Shown here: positions 17,966 to 26,807 of the stretch, piece by piece | How the letters are laid out: each line of letters begins with the position of its first letter | Numbering within the stretch: the stretch's first letter is position 1 | Assembly (NCBI RefSeq): GCF_029541745.1 | Contig: NZ_CP089746.1 | Location: 3,667,559-3,731,558 of the forward strand | From: Streptomyces sp. LX-29 | GTDB lineage: Bacteria > Actinomycetota > Actinomycetes > Streptomycetales > Streptomycetaceae | Direction of reading: 5' to 3' | Length of the DNA: 64,000 nt | The notes under the pieces: generated by a model | What the model saw: only the letters and a program-made list of their open reading frames with translations | Database searches by the model: none | What the model was told of the DNA's origin: nothing | Made by a program: the position numbers and the translations under genes

Positions 17966-18532
17966 TCAGGCTGCGCGCAGCTGCTCGGCGCCGCGGCCGG
18001 GCTGCAGTTCGGGGTTAAGCTCGGGGTCCTCGCGCAGCTTGCCGAGGGCGCGGGAGACGGCGCTCTTGACGGTGCCGACGGACACCCCGAGCACCTCCGC
18101 CGTCTGAGCCTCGCTCAGATCCTCGTAGTACCTGAGGACGACCATGGCCCGCTGGCGGGCGGGCAGCCGCAGCACCGCTCGCCACATCGCGTCGCGCAGC
18201 ACCTGCTGCTCGGCGGGGTCGGGGGCCGGGATCGGATCGGGCTCCGGCAGCTCGTCGCAGACGAACTCCTCGACCTTGCGCTTGCGCCACTGGGAGGTGC
18301 GGGTGTTCACCAGCGCGCGACGGACGTAGCCGTCCAGCGCGTGGTGGTCCTCTATGCGCTCCCACGCCAGGTAGGTCTTCGTCAGCGCGGTCTGCAGCAG
18401 GTCCTCGGCGTCGCAGGGGTTGGCGGTGAGGGCGCGGGCGGTACGCAGCAGAACCGGCCCTCGTGCCCGGACGTACGAGGAGAACGACGGGAACACGACG
18501 GTCGATGCGCTGGGGCACACTGGCGTGGTCAT
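17966..18532 (-). CDS. SigE-family ECF RNA polymerase sigma factor
   Basis: This 188-residue group 4 sigma factor has region 2 (FSSYVRARGPVLLRTARAL, DAEDLLQTALTKTYLAWERI) and region 4 (LPARQRAMVVLRYYEDLSEA, VSVGTVKSAVSRAL). The ATG at 18532 starts the product; a GTG three codons earlier is equally possible and neither has a strong ribosome binding site. No anti-sigma gene adjoins it. SigE-family factors of this subtype are common in Streptomyces. Its regulon cannot be read from the window. Confidence 0.9.
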   Translation of the reverse strand: MTTPVCPSASTVVFPSFSSYVRARGPVLLRTARALTANPCDAEDLLQTALTKTYLAWERIEDHHALDGYVRRALVNTRTSQWRKRKVEEFVCDELPEPDPIPAPDPAEQQVLRDAMWRAVLRLPARQRAMVVLRYYEDLSEAQTAEVLGVSVGTVKSAVSRALGKLREDPELNPELQPGRGAEQLRAA

Positions 18533-18784
18533 GGCGTCCACGCTATGAGCGCGTAGCGCCTCAGGGATCGGCCCCAGGTGCCGAAGCCGGATCCCCCTCA
18601 GGTTGTAGGGGTGGGGCTGGCACCACCTCCTGGGGGCGGACGGGAGGAGGAGGTCCTTCAGGGTCGGCTCTCAGGGATGCGGTCCCTGGACCCGGTATCA
18701 GCGGTGGTCAGCCCGATGATCGCCGACCCGCGGGGCAGGGGGCCGGCGGCCATCCGTGCTTATTCATCACTCAACTTTCCATGG

Positions 18785-20044
18785 TCAGCGGACGATCGCC
18801 ACCGGGGCGTCGACCCTGTTGCGGTCGATGCTCAACCGCTTGCCGCCGTGCTTCTCGCTCACGTTGCCCGCGTACTGGTGGATGCGGCGGTGGGGGTGCC
18901 ACGCGTTCGGCCGCAGCACCGGCTCCCCGAAGACCGTGGCCTTCACGCCCCAGCGCGCGAACCACATCGCCGACGGCAGATCACGCACCCCGGCCCGACG
19001 GGCCTGCTCCAGGTGAAGCACCCCGGACTCGGCGCTGCTGTAGAAGCCGGGGAAGTAGCCGGAGTCGCGCACCTCGCGGTTCCAGCCGCGGATGAAGGAG
19101 AGGGTGGCGCGGGCGCAGGCGCGGCGGGTGTGGTCGTACGCCTCCATGTCGAGGTAGAGGGCGCTGCGCTCCCGCAGGCCGAACGCCTCCGCGCGCCGCA
19201 CCGCGTCGCGGCCCTCGCTGCGGCCCTGCTCCCAGGGGTGGGCACCGATCCGGACGCCCATCTTCGCCGAGTTGCGCACACACGGGGACTGCGAGCCGAC
19301 GTACACCGGCAGCAGCCGCCAGCCCAGATCCTCGGCGCCCAGCGCCCAGGAGCGGGTGAGCCGGGGCTGGCTCGGGCAGGCGCGACCGCGGCCGCCGAAG
19401 TAGACGCCGATCACCCGGTACGGGGAGGAGCGCCACGCGCGGAGGGTGGCGAGGGAGGGGGCGTGGCAGGTGTCGATGCCCCAGCCGCGGAAGATCCGGG
19501 CGCCGTGGACGCGGGGGTCGGGGAGAGCGGCGGGAATGGCGGGGCCGACGGCGCGGGGCCCGGTCATGGCGTCCCGCTCGCCCTTCGTTCCCGCCGTTTC
19601 CTCCGCTTCCCTCCTTCCCTTCGCGTCCTTGGGGTCCCTGGGGTTTCTGGGGTCCTCGGCGCCCTTCGCATCCGTCGCGTCCGTCGCGTCCTCGGCCTTC
19701 GTGCTCTTGCCGTCCGCCGTCGTCTTCGCCGCACGGGCGGCCTTGGCTTCCTTGGCCACCTTGGCGGCCTTCGCTGCTTGGGCCGCCGTCGCCGCTTGCG
19801 TGCCCACGGACTCGGCGGCCTTGGCGGCGGCGGCCGCCTTGGTCAGGGCGAGCCGGGCGACAGTGGACGGATCGGCGGAGGAAGCCGCGACCGCCGGAGT
19901 GGCGGCGGCGTGGGTGGAGCCGGGTTGCGGGGCACCGGCGAACACGGTCTGCCCGGCCAGCCCGGCGCCCGTGGCGACCGCCGCGAGCAGGCCGACCGTA
20001 AATCCGGTGATCTTTCTTCGTCTGATCGTCTTGAGTCGGTCCAT
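18785..20044 (-). CDS. secreted DUF1906 (glycoside hydrolase-like) protein
   Basis: This 419-residue protein has a basic N-terminus and hydrophobic segment (ITGFTVGLLAAVATGAGLAG) acting as signal peptide or anchor. An Ala/Lys-rich low-complexity stretch (about 75-155) follows, then a DUF1906 TIM-barrel-like domain (about 165-415: GWGIDTCHAPSLATLRAW, VIGVYFGGRGRAC, ALYLDMEAYD, GFYSSAES). DUF1906 includes Rv2525c-like Tat-exported proteins thought to act on peptidoglycan or other cell-wall glycans. The acidic residues in LDMEAYD fit an active site. The low-complexity stretch may span the cell wall. Start ATG at 20044. Confidence 0.85.
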   Translation of the reverse strand: MDRLKTIRRRKITGFTVGLLAAVATGAGLAGQTVFAGAPQPGSTHAAATPAVAASSADPSTVARLALTKAAAAAKAAESVGTQAATAAQAAKAAKVAKEAKAARAAKTTADGKSTKAEDATDATDAKGAEDPRNPRDPKDAKGRREAEETAGTKGERDAMTGPRAVGPAIPAALPDPRVHGARIFRGWGIDTCHAPSLATLRAWRSSPYRVIGVYFGGRGRACPSQPRLTRSWALGAEDLGWRLLPVYVGSQSPCVRNSAKMGVRIGAHPWEQGRSEGRDAVRRAEAFGLRERSALYLDMEAYDHTRRACARATLSFIRGWNREVRDSGYFPGFYSSAESGVLHLEQARRAGVRDLPSAMWFARWGVKATVFGEPVLRPNAWHPHRRIHQYAGNVSEKHGGKRLSIDRNRVDAPVAIVR

Positions 20045-20197
20045 ACGGCGAGTCAAGGCGGCGACCGCCGGGCCGGTCCCGTAGACACGCGCGCGGGGAG
20101 CCGCGATTCAGCCGTCTGCACCGATTCGACCACCTGCACCGATTCGACCGGCTGCGCCGATTCGACCACCTACGCCGATTCCGAGGCCGCGAGGGTG

Positions 20198-21406
20198 TCA
20201 CGTCCGGGTCGGGTGACCGGCCGACCCGTCGTCCATGCCGAGGATCAGGGCGGAGGTGGGCACACCGGTTCCCGCCGTGACCAGGACATGGCGGACCTCC
20301 GGCAGCTGGTTGACGGCGGTGCCGCGGAGCTGCCGCACCGCCTCGGCGATGCCGTTCATCCCGTGCAGATACGCCTCGCCGAGCTGGCCGCCGTGGGTGT
20401 TGAGCGGCAGCGCGTCCGCCGCCACGAAGTCCGCCGCCTCGCCTCGCCCGCAGAAGCCGAACTCCTCCAGCTGCATCAGCACGAAGGGGGTGAAGTGGTC
20501 GTACAGGATGCCCACGTCGATGTCTTCGGGGGTGAGCCGGCTGGTGCGCCACAGCTGCCGCGCGACGACACTCATCTCCGGCAGCCCGGTGAGCCCGCCG
20601 TCGTAGCCGCGGTCGCGGTAGTAGCTGGTCATCTGCTCCTGCGCGCGGCCCGCCCCCTGCGCGGCGGCGCGGATGACGGCCGGCGGGTGGCGGAGGGTCC
20701 GGGCCCGTTCCACGCCGGTGACCACCAGGGCCTGCCCCCCGTCGGTCTCCTGGCAGCAGTCCAGCAGCCGCAGCGGCTCGGCGATCCAGCGCGAGGCGGC
20801 GTGGTCGGCGAGGGTGATCGGACGGCCGTAGAAGTACGCCGCCGGATTGGTCGCGGCGTACCGGCGGTCGGTGACCGCGACATGGCCGAACGCCTCAGGG
20901 GTCAGCCCGTACGTGTGCAGGTAGCGCTGCGCGGCCATGGCGACCCAGGAGGCCGGGGTGAGCAGGCCGAAAGGCAGCGACCAGCCGAGCGCCGTGCCTT
21001 CGGCGGAGGGCTCGCGGTGAGTGACGCCGGAGCCGAAGCGACGGCCGGAGCGCTCGTTGAACGCGCGGTAGCAGACGACGACGTCCGCGATCCCGGCGGC
21101 GACGGCGAGCGCGGCCTGTTGGACGGTGGCGCAGGCCGCGCCACCGCCGTAGTGCACCCGGGAGAAGAAGGACAGCTCACCGATGCCGGCCGCCTGCGCC
21201 ACGGTGATCTCCGGGCTGGTGTCCATGGTGAACGTGGTCAGCCCGTCCACGTCGGCGGGGGTCAGCCCGGCGTCGTCGAGCGCCGCCCGCACCGCCTCCA
21301 CGGCCAGCCGCAGCTCGCTGCGGCCGGAGTCCTTGGAGAACTCGGTGGCGCCGATCCCCACGATGGCGGCCCGACCGCCGAGGCTGTCGGCACGGTGCAG
21401 ACTCAT
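20198..21406 (-). CDS. lipid-transfer protein / thiolase-like aldolase (Ltp2-like)
   Basis: This 402-residue thiolase-superfamily protein (AAIVGIGATEFSKDSGRSELRL, VDGLTTFTMD, HYGGGAACATVQQAALAVAAG, NTHGGQLGEAYLHGMNG) matches the lipid-transfer-protein group that includes Ltp2, the retro-aldolase of steroid side-chain degradation. The ATG at 21406 has GGAGGA upstream and overlaps the stop of the MaoC-DUF35-MaoC gene by ATGA, so the two proteins are co-translated. In known systems Ltp2 binds the DUF35 domain of ChsH2, and that partner is next door. The exact acyl-CoA substrate is unknown. Confidence 0.88.
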   Translation of the reverse strand: MSLHRADSLGGRAAIVGIGATEFSKDSGRSELRLAVEAVRAALDDAGLTPADVDGLTTFTMDTSPEITVAQAAGIGELSFFSRVHYGGGAACATVQQAALAVAAGIADVVVCYRAFNERSGRRFGSGVTHREPSAEGTALGWSLPFGLLTPASWVAMAAQRYLHTYGLTPEAFGHVAVTDRRYAATNPAAYFYGRPITLADHAASRWIAEPLRLLDCCQETDGGQALVVTGVERARTLRHPPAVIRAAAQGAGRAQEQMTSYYRDRGYDGGLTGLPEMSVVARQLWRTSRLTPEDIDVGILYDHFTPFVLMQLEEFGFCGRGEAADFVAADALPLNTHGGQLGEAYLHGMNGIAEAVRQLRGTAVNQLPEVRHVLVTAGTGVPTSALILGMDDGSAGHPTRT

Positions 21407-22947
21407 GGCGTCCTCCGGCGCCGCGGGTCGGGCCGGGGCGGGTCGGAGGGCCGGGGTGGGCCGGAGGGCCGGGGTGGGTCGCAAAGCCCTGGTGGCCCGG
21501 GCGGGTCGGAGGGCCCAGGTGGTGGGGGTCGCTCGGAAGAGCCCAGCTCGACGGTGGCCTCGCCGGTGACGTGCCGTCCCAGGGAGTTGCGGCCGACGAT
21601 CCGTACCCGCGCCGTGCTCCCCTCCACGGCGGCGACGGTCCCTGTCAACGTCAACTCGTCCCCCGGATAGTTGGGCGCTCCGAGCCGGATGGCGAGTCGA
21701 CGCAGCACGGAGGCCGGGCCCGCCCAGTCGGTGACGTAGCGACCGACCAGGCCGTTGGTGGTCAGGATGTTCATGAAGATGTCCGGCGTCCCGCGCGCCC
21801 GTGCCGCCTCCGGGTCGTGGTGCACGTCCTGGAAGTCGCGGGAGGCGAGGGCCCCGGCGACGATGAGGGTGCGGGTGACGGGGATGCGGAGCGGGGGCGG
21901 CGCCTGGGCGGCCCGGAACACGGGCAGTAGCTCCCCCTCCGCGTCATGGAGGAACTCCAGCTCGACCTCCATGCCGATACGCACCGCCTCCGGCGGCACC
22001 CCGACGATGTTGCTGATCATCCGGACACCCTCGGCGAGCTCGACGAGCCCGACGACATACGGGGGGTCGAACGCGAGGAACGGCGGGTGGTGCATCACGA
22101 CGCGGCTGAAGACGGTGCCGCGGCCGGAAGCCCGCACGGTGTCCCAGCCCTGCCCCCCGCAACCGTTGCACCCCGGCAGCCAGGGGAAGCGCAGGGCGCG
22201 GCAGTCGACACAGCGCTGGATCAGCAGCTGACCGGCGGCGACGCCCTCCCAGAACCCGGCGTTGTCGCGGTTCACGACGGGCTGCGGGCGCGCCGGCCGC
22301 TGACCGGGGCGGACGGGCCCGGGAGCGGGGGCGGAGCCGGGGGCCGGAGCCGTTCCGCACGATCGAGCCGGGTCCGAGGACGGAACCGGGCCGGGGAACG
22401 GAGCCGGACCGGGGGACGGAACCGGGTCGGGGCACGGAACCGGGTCAGGCCGCTCCGAACCGGCGTGCGGCGGCGCGTACTTGAGGATGCGGAAGCGATG
22501 GGTCCCGGCGAGCTCGCCGTCGGCCCGTAGGTCCATGCGCGTGGTGACGAAGTGGCCGCGACCCAGCCTGGTGGTCTTGAGCGGCGAGACGGACTCGATC
22601 ACGGCGTCGAAGGTGACGCGGTCGCCGGGACGCAGCAGGCGTGGGTACTCCTGCTCGCAGTCGGTGGCGACGACGGAGGTGAACCCGGCCCCGTCCAGCC
22701 GGGACAGCAGCTCGTCGTAGGCGCTCGAACGCTCGCCGGCGGCACCGCGGCCGGAGAGCCCGCGCATCGTCCACACCTGGAGCATGGCGGGCGGGGCGAC
22801 GGCGGGGTAACCGGGGTGGGTGTCGCCGACGGCCTCGCACCAGTGCCGGATCATCGGCTCGTTGACGGGGTCCTTGCCCCGCCCGCCGATGACGGCGGCG
22901 TGGCCCTCGTACGCCTTCAGCTGCTGGTAGAGGGAGTCGGCGCTCAT
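21403..22947 (-). CDS. MaoC-DUF35-MaoC fusion (ChsH2-ChsH1-like hydratase)
   Basis: This 514-residue fusion begins with a FAS1/MaoC-like hot-dog domain (1-160). A Pro-rich linker (170-230) leads to a DUF35 domain with a rubredoxin-like zinc knuckle (CVDCRALRFPWLPGCNGCGG) and OB-fold (240-345), then a second MaoC hydratase domain with the active-site region SRDFQDVHHDPEAAR (350-480). A Pro-rich tail follows. In mycobacteria ChsH1 and ChsH2 are separate enoyl-CoA hydratase subunits and the DUF35 of ChsH2 docks Ltp2. Here all parts are in one chain and the Ltp2-like gene overlaps by 4 bases. Confidence 0.88.
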   Translation of the reverse strand: MSADSLYQQLKAYEGHAAVIGGRGKDPVNEPMIRHWCEAVGDTHPGYPAVAPPAMLQVWTMRGLSGRGAAGERSSAYDELLSRLDGAGFTSVVATDCEQEYPRLLRPGDRVTFDAVIESVSPLKTTRLGRGHFVTTRMDLRADGELAGTHRFRILKYAPPHAGSERPDPVPCPDPVPSPGPAPFPGPVPSSDPARSCGTAPAPGSAPAPGPVRPGQRPARPQPVVNRDNAGFWEGVAAGQLLIQRCVDCRALRFPWLPGCNGCGGQGWDTVRASGRGTVFSRVVMHHPPFLAFDPPYVVGLVELAEGVRMISNIVGVPPEAVRIGMEVELEFLHDAEGELLPVFRAAQAPPPLRIPVTRTLIVAGALASRDFQDVHHDPEAARARGTPDIFMNILTTNGLVGRYVTDWAGPASVLRRLAIRLGAPNYPGDELTLTGTVAAVEGSTARVRIVGRNSLGRHVTGEATVELGSSERPPPPGPSDPPGPPGLCDPPRPSGPPRPSDPPRPDPRRRRTP

Positions 22948-22953
22948 GGTTTT

Positions 22954-22968
22954 CTGACTATCCGTCAG
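22954..22968 (-). promoter_or_regulatory. CTGAC-N5-GTCAG palindrome before MaoC fusion gene
   Basis: A 5-bp inverted repeat CTGAC-TATCC-GTCAG lies 7-21 bases upstream of the ATG at 22947, and a TTGAC word lies a little further up on the same strand (22974-22979 region). The spacing fits an operator for a TetR-type repressor overlapping the transcription start. No such regulator gene adjoins it. Confidence 0.45.
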
Positions 22969-23144
22969 CTATGCGACTCCGTCAAGACATTGCGGCGCGG
23001 AGGGGCGGGACGGCCGGTTTGGTCGGGCTGGCCGGGTTGGCCGGGGGCCGGGGGCTGGGGAATCCGGGGAGACGGAAGCGCGACGGCACCGAAGTGCCGC
23101 CGCGCGACCATCTGACCTCACCCAGTCCCTTTCAGTTCACCGCA

Positions 23145-23450
23145 TCACCACCACGGAACGAAGACGACAGTGGCGTTGTGCTGGTCGATGTAGACGTCCT
23201 CGGCCCCGATGACACTGGCGGTGTTGTTCTGGTTCGACGCACCGGTGCCGGTGGCGATCTGCTGAGTGGTGGTGGAGTTGCCGTTGTTGTCGTCGCCGAC
23301 GCCGCTGCCGACGATGGACCCCACGGACTTGTTCGGCCCGTCACCCGCGCCGTCGTCCCCGTCCGCGTGGGCGACGCCCCCGAAGAGCGCGACGGCGAGG
23401 GGGAGAGCGGCAACGGCGGCCAGGGTACGGGCGGGACGGATACGCGCCAT
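23145..23450 (-). CDS. small secreted Asn/Gly-rich protein, unknown
   Basis: This 101-residue protein has a clear signal peptide (MARIRPARTLAAVAALPLAV, ending AHADGDD). The mature part, about 70 residues, is rich in Asn, Gly, Thr and Ser (SGVGDDNNGNSTTTQQIATG) and ends in a hydrophobic aromatic tail VVFVPWW. It has no cysteine and no chaplin or rodlin motif that I can see. The Asn/Gln alternation (ASNQNNTASVIG) recalls surface-assembling proteins. The ATG at 23450 is chosen because GGAGGA lies 7 bases upstream. Confidence 0.7.
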   Translation of the reverse strand: MARIRPARTLAAVAALPLAVALFGGVAHADGDDGAGDGPNKSVGSIVGSGVGDDNNGNSTTTQQIATGTGASNQNNTASVIGAEDVYIDQHNATVVFVPWW

Positions 23451-23827
23451 GTCCATTCCTCCAGGAAATCGAGAGTCGAGGTGTGGGGAGCCCGGGATGG
23501 CGGTCGGCCGGTCGCCCCTCGGTGTCGCTCCGCCACGGTCGTACTGAAGCGTGACGACGTCGCGGAAGCAGAGTTGCCCATGAACTCCCTGGCGAACCAT
23601 CCGTGTTGTCCCAATTACCTCGCAAGCATGAGGAACCTTTCTTAAACACCGCTTGCGCCCCCAATGCACCCCTCTCCCTCACCCCAGGCGGTCACAGGCC
23701 GTAAGGGAGAAGGGAAGAACCGTTCCCGCATGCCTTCGGCCACGCACGGCCCCCGACGCCCCCGAATCCCCCGCTTCGGACCTCCCTCACCCTTCCCAGA
23801 ATCGAACATCTGCGCGAAAATGACCCT
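23451..23827. other. intergenic region, divergent promoters expected
   Basis: No gene is supported. The part from about 23570 to 23660 is less G+C rich than its surroundings and probably holds the promoter of the small secreted protein gene. Open frames in this stretch are phase shadows of the flanking genes. Confidence 0.4.
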
Positions 23828-25078
23828 ATGGCGGACAACCCCCTGGTCCACGCCCTGGCCGCCGCGGCGCACGGCTTCGCGGTGATCCCGCTGACCCGCG
23901 CGAAACTTCCCGCCGTGCGCTCCCCGCACCACCGCGACCCGGTCTGCGCGCCACCACCGGGGGTCGACCCGGACTCCACCGAGCCTCCGGGGCCGGAACG
24001 GGGACGGTCCCCGACCACGGGCACAGGCGGGAGAGCGGTCATGGGCACGGATCCGTGGTCGGTCATGGGCACGGACCCGTGGTCGGTCATGGGCACCGAC
24101 CCGAGCCCGGACGCCGACACCGACCCGAGCCCGGACGCCGACACCGACCCGAGCCCGGACGCCCGTACGGGCCCGAGGCCGGACGCTCACACAGGCCCGA
24201 GCCCGGACGCCCGCACGGGCCCGAGCCCAGGCCATGGGCAGAGGGGTGCGCCGGGCCGTGGGCCGGGGGGTGATCCGACGACGCCCGGCCGGGGGTGCGG
24301 ACCGGCGACGCCCCGCCCCGCGCGGGCGGCCCCCTGCCACGGTGAGTGCGGACGGCTCGGTCACGGCGTCTACGACGCCTCGACGGACCCCGACACCATC
24401 CGCGCCCTCTTCGCCGCCGCCCCATGGGCCACGGGCTACGGCATCGCGTGCGGAGTCCCCCCGCACCACCTGGTCGGGGTGGACCTGGACCACAAGCCCG
24501 CGACGGCCACCGACGGCCTGGCGGCCTTCGCCCGGCTGGCGCGCGAGGACGCCTTCGCCGTCCCCCACACGGTGACCGTCCTCACCCCCAGCGGCGGTCG
24601 CCATCTGTGGCTCACCGCCCCGGGGGACGCTCCCGTCCACAACTCCGTGGGTCGGCTGGCACGCGGCGTCGACATCCGTGGCCTGGGCGGCTATCTGGTC
24701 GGGCCGGGCTCCCGCAGCTCGCGCGGCGACTACCGCCGGGCCCCCGGGTCCCCCCTCTGGACCCCGGCTCCCGCACCGGAGGCGCTGCTGCGCCTGCTCG
24801 CCCCGCCCCGTCCCGTCTCCCGGCCGCGGCCGACCCGCCCCCTCACGCCCCACCGTGCCGCCGCCCTGGTCGCGTTCGTCCGCGCCTCCCGCCCCGGGGA
24901 GCGCAACTCCCGCCTCTACTGGGCGGCTTGCCGCGCCTGCGACGCGGGAGCCGACCCGGCCCTCACCCATGCCCTTCTGAACGCGGCCCTCAGCACCGGC
25001 CTCCCGTCCCACGAAGCCGCCGCCACACTCGCCTCGGCGGCGCGCCGGGACGGGCTCCGAAGCGCCGGTCAGGGGTGA
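23828..25078 (+). CDS. bifunctional primase/polymerase with repeat insert
   Basis: This 416-residue archaeo-eukaryotic-type primase-polymerase domain shows AHGFAVIPLTRAKLP at the start, then CHGECGRLGHGVYDASTDPD, ATGYGIACG, the catalytic acidic motif VGVDLDHKP and SGGRHLWL with LAAGVDIRG-like strands. A C-terminal helical domain includes PGERNSRLYWAACRACDAGA. Between the first strand and the CHG motif sits a disordered insert with eight 24-bp repeats (about residues 71-134). Chromosomal copies like this are common in Streptomyces and have no known role. The ATG at 23828 has no strong ribosome binding site. The 3' end overlaps the convergent cupin gene by 10 bases. Confidence 0.85.
   Translation: MADNPLVHALAAAAHGFAVIPLTRAKLPAVRSPHHRDPVCAPPPGVDPDSTEPPGPERGRSPTTGTGGRAVMGTDPWSVMGTDPWSVMGTDPSPDADTDPSPDADTDPSPDARTGPRPDAHTGPSPDARTGPSPGHGQRGAPGRGPGGDPTTPGRGCGPATPRPARAAPCHGECGRLGHGVYDASTDPDTIRALFAAAPWATGYGIACGVPPHHLVGVDLDHKPATATDGLAAFARLAREDAFAVPHTVTVLTPSGGRHLWLTAPGDAPVHNSVGRLARGVDIRGLGGYLVGPGSRSSRGDYRRAPGSPLWTPAPAPEALLRLLAPPRPVSRPRPTRPLTPHRAAALVAFVRASRPGERNSRLYWAACRACDAGADPALTHALLNAALSTGLPSHEAAATLASAARRDGLRSAGQG
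24038..24229 (+). repeat. 24-bp minisatellite, 8 units, in frame
   Basis: Exactly eight 24-bp units encode 8-residue repeats grading from VMGTDPWS through DADTDPSP to DARTGPSP. Neighbouring units are nearly identical and distant ones drift, the pattern left by slippage or unequal crossing-over. The length keeps the reading frame. Confidence 0.92.
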
Positions 25079-25590
25079 GCGGCCGGCCCCCCGGCGTCCG
25101 CGCTGCCCCGTGCCGCCTGCCAGGCCGCGGGGTCGTGGAAGTGCACGTCGTAGCGGTCCTGTTGGGGCAGGAGGCTCTCGAAGGGCTCCAGTCCGTGCTG
25201 GATGCGGCCCAGGGCCCGGAAGTACCCGAATCGGTCGACGCCCGGCGTCAGCACCGCGATCAGGTCGGCGGTGGTGCCAGCGGCGGCTCCGAAGGCGTGC
25301 GGCATCGTCGGCGGGACGACGACCAGTCCGCCCGCGCCCACCGGCTTCAGCTCGCCGTCCAGGAAGAACTCCACCGTGCCGTCGAGCACGTAGAAGAGCT
25401 CCGTGGAGAGCGCGTGGTGATGCGTCCGGGCGCCGTCCGCGCCCGCGCCGAGGGTGAGGCGGTTGGCGCCCAGCGCGCCGCCGGTCTCACCGCCGTCGGC
25501 CAGCAGCCGGAAGCCTCCGCCGTGCGGCAGCGGCACGTGTTCGGCCTGCTCGGGCAGGATGACGAGCGCGTCACGGGTTTCCAGGGTCAT
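25069..25590 (-). CDS. cupin-domain protein
   Basis: This 173-residue single-domain cupin has motif 1 (ARTHHHALSTELFYVLDGTVEFFLDGE) and motif 2 (VVVPPTMPHAFGAAAG). The His-His-His/Glu cluster and the second His suggest a metal-binding site. The ATG at 25590 is preceded by GAGAGGAA. It is divergent from a LysR gene starting at 25750, so it is probably that regulator's target. The reaction is unknown; cupins of this shape include quercetinase-like dioxygenases and sugar-binding proteins. Confidence 0.85.
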   Translation of the reverse strand: MTLETRDALVILPEQAEHVPLPHGGGFRLLADGGETGGALGANRLTLGAGADGARTHHHALSTELFYVLDGTVEFFLDGELKPVGAGGLVVVPPTMPHAFGAAAGTTADLIAVLTPGVDRFGYFRALGRIQHGLEPFESLLPQQDRYDVHFHDPAAWQAARGSADAGGPAAHP

Positions 25591-25721
25591 CGTTCCCGGT
25601 TCCTCTCCGGAGTCTCCGCCAGGCCCGACTCCGTTCGCCGTGGCCGACTCCGTCGACTCCCACGGCTCCATTCGAGCCCGGGAAGAAGCTCCGTACCAGA
25701 AGCGGTTTCCACCGGCAGAAA

Positions 25722-25737
25722 TCATCGATCGTGATGA
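25722..25737. promoter_or_regulatory. LysR-type operator between cupin and lysR
   Basis: The inverted repeat TCATC-GATCGT-GATGA (16 bases) has the T-N11-A geometry of LysR boxes and lies 13 bases before the lysR GTG, in the divergent gap. Confidence 0.55.
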
Positions 25738-25749
25738 ATCGGGGGACGG

Positions 25750-26631
25750 GTGGAACTGCGGCAGCTCCGGTACTTCGTGGCCGTGGCCGAGGAGGGCGGG
25801 TTCGGCCGGGCCGCCGAACGGCTCAGCATCGTCCAGTCGGCCGTGAGCCAGCAGATCCGCCGTCTGGAACGCGAGCTCGGGGTGACCCTCTTCGACCGCT
25901 CCACGCGCCGTGTGCACCTCTCCGGCGCCGGCGAACGGCTGCTCCCGGAGGCCCGTGCCGCCCTCGCCGCCGCCGAGCGGATCCGGCGGGTGGCCGCCGA
26001 CATCACGACCGGCGACGAGGGGGTCCTGCGGCTGGGCGGCGTCCAGGGGCCCGGTGATCGGATCTACCGGCTGCTCGCCGCGCTGTCGTCCACGGCCCCC
26101 CGGCTGCGCGTCCGGCTGCGGCGTCTCCCCGTCTCCGACCGACTCACCGCCGTGCGCACCGGCGAGTTGGACGCCGCGCTGGTCCGGGCCCTGCCCGCGG
26201 CGCCGGGGTTGGAACTCCTCCCCGTCTGGACCGACCCGCTGTACGCGGCCCTCCCCGCGGACCACCCCCTGGCGGCCGAGCCGTCCCCCCGTCTGGAACA
26301 CCTGGCGGAACTGCCGCTGCGGCTGGCCCCGCGCGAGCAGAACCCGCCCTTTCACGACCTGGTCACCGAGGCGCTCCGCACGGCGGGCGCCGACCCGGTG
26401 CCGGGACCTCCCTTCACCCACCTCCAGGAGACGCTCACCGCGATCGCCGCCGGCGCCCCCTCCTGGACGGTCTTCTACGACGTGGTCGGGCTGCCGCCGC
26501 TCCCCGGCGTCGCCCTCCGCCCGCTGGCCGGGCTCACCCTGACCACCTTCCTGGCCGTGCTCCCGGGCCCTCCCCCCGCGCCGGTCCGCCACCTCCTCCA
26601 GGCCGCCGCCAGCGCCGAACTCCCGACCTGA
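25750..26631 (+). CDS. LysR-family regulator next to cupin gene
   Basis: This 293-residue protein has an N-terminal winged helix (ELRQLRYFVAVAEEGGFGRA, QSAVSQQIRRLERELGVTLF) and a periplasmic-binding-protein-like effector domain from about residue 90. The GTG at 25750 is the only start that preserves the conserved MELRQLRYF N-terminus. It is divergent from the cupin gene with a LysR-box palindrome between them, the usual arrangement for autoregulation and inducer-dependent activation. Confidence 0.9.
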   Translation: MELRQLRYFVAVAEEGGFGRAAERLSIVQSAVSQQIRRLERELGVTLFDRSTRRVHLSGAGERLLPEARAALAAAERIRRVAADITTGDEGVLRLGGVQGPGDRIYRLLAALSSTAPRLRVRLRRLPVSDRLTAVRTGELDAALVRALPAAPGLELLPVWTDPLYAALPADHPLAAEPSPRLEHLAELPLRLAPREQNPPFHDLVTEALRTAGADPVPGPPFTHLQETLTAIAAGAPSWTVFYDVVGLPPLPGVALRPLAGLTLTTFLAVLPGPPPAPVRHLLQAAASAELPT

Positions 26632-26807
26632 CCAGGCGCTTCACGACCAGTCAGACGGCAACCGACCCGGCTCCCACCCACTCCGGAAAAAATCCTCACC
26701 GCTCCTGTCACACGCGCGCGGCGCGCCGTGTCAATCAGGTGACGGGCTCACCGCGCCCGGCCGGCGCGGCCCGCACCGGCACACCGCCTGATGAGGAGCA
26801 CCTTCGG

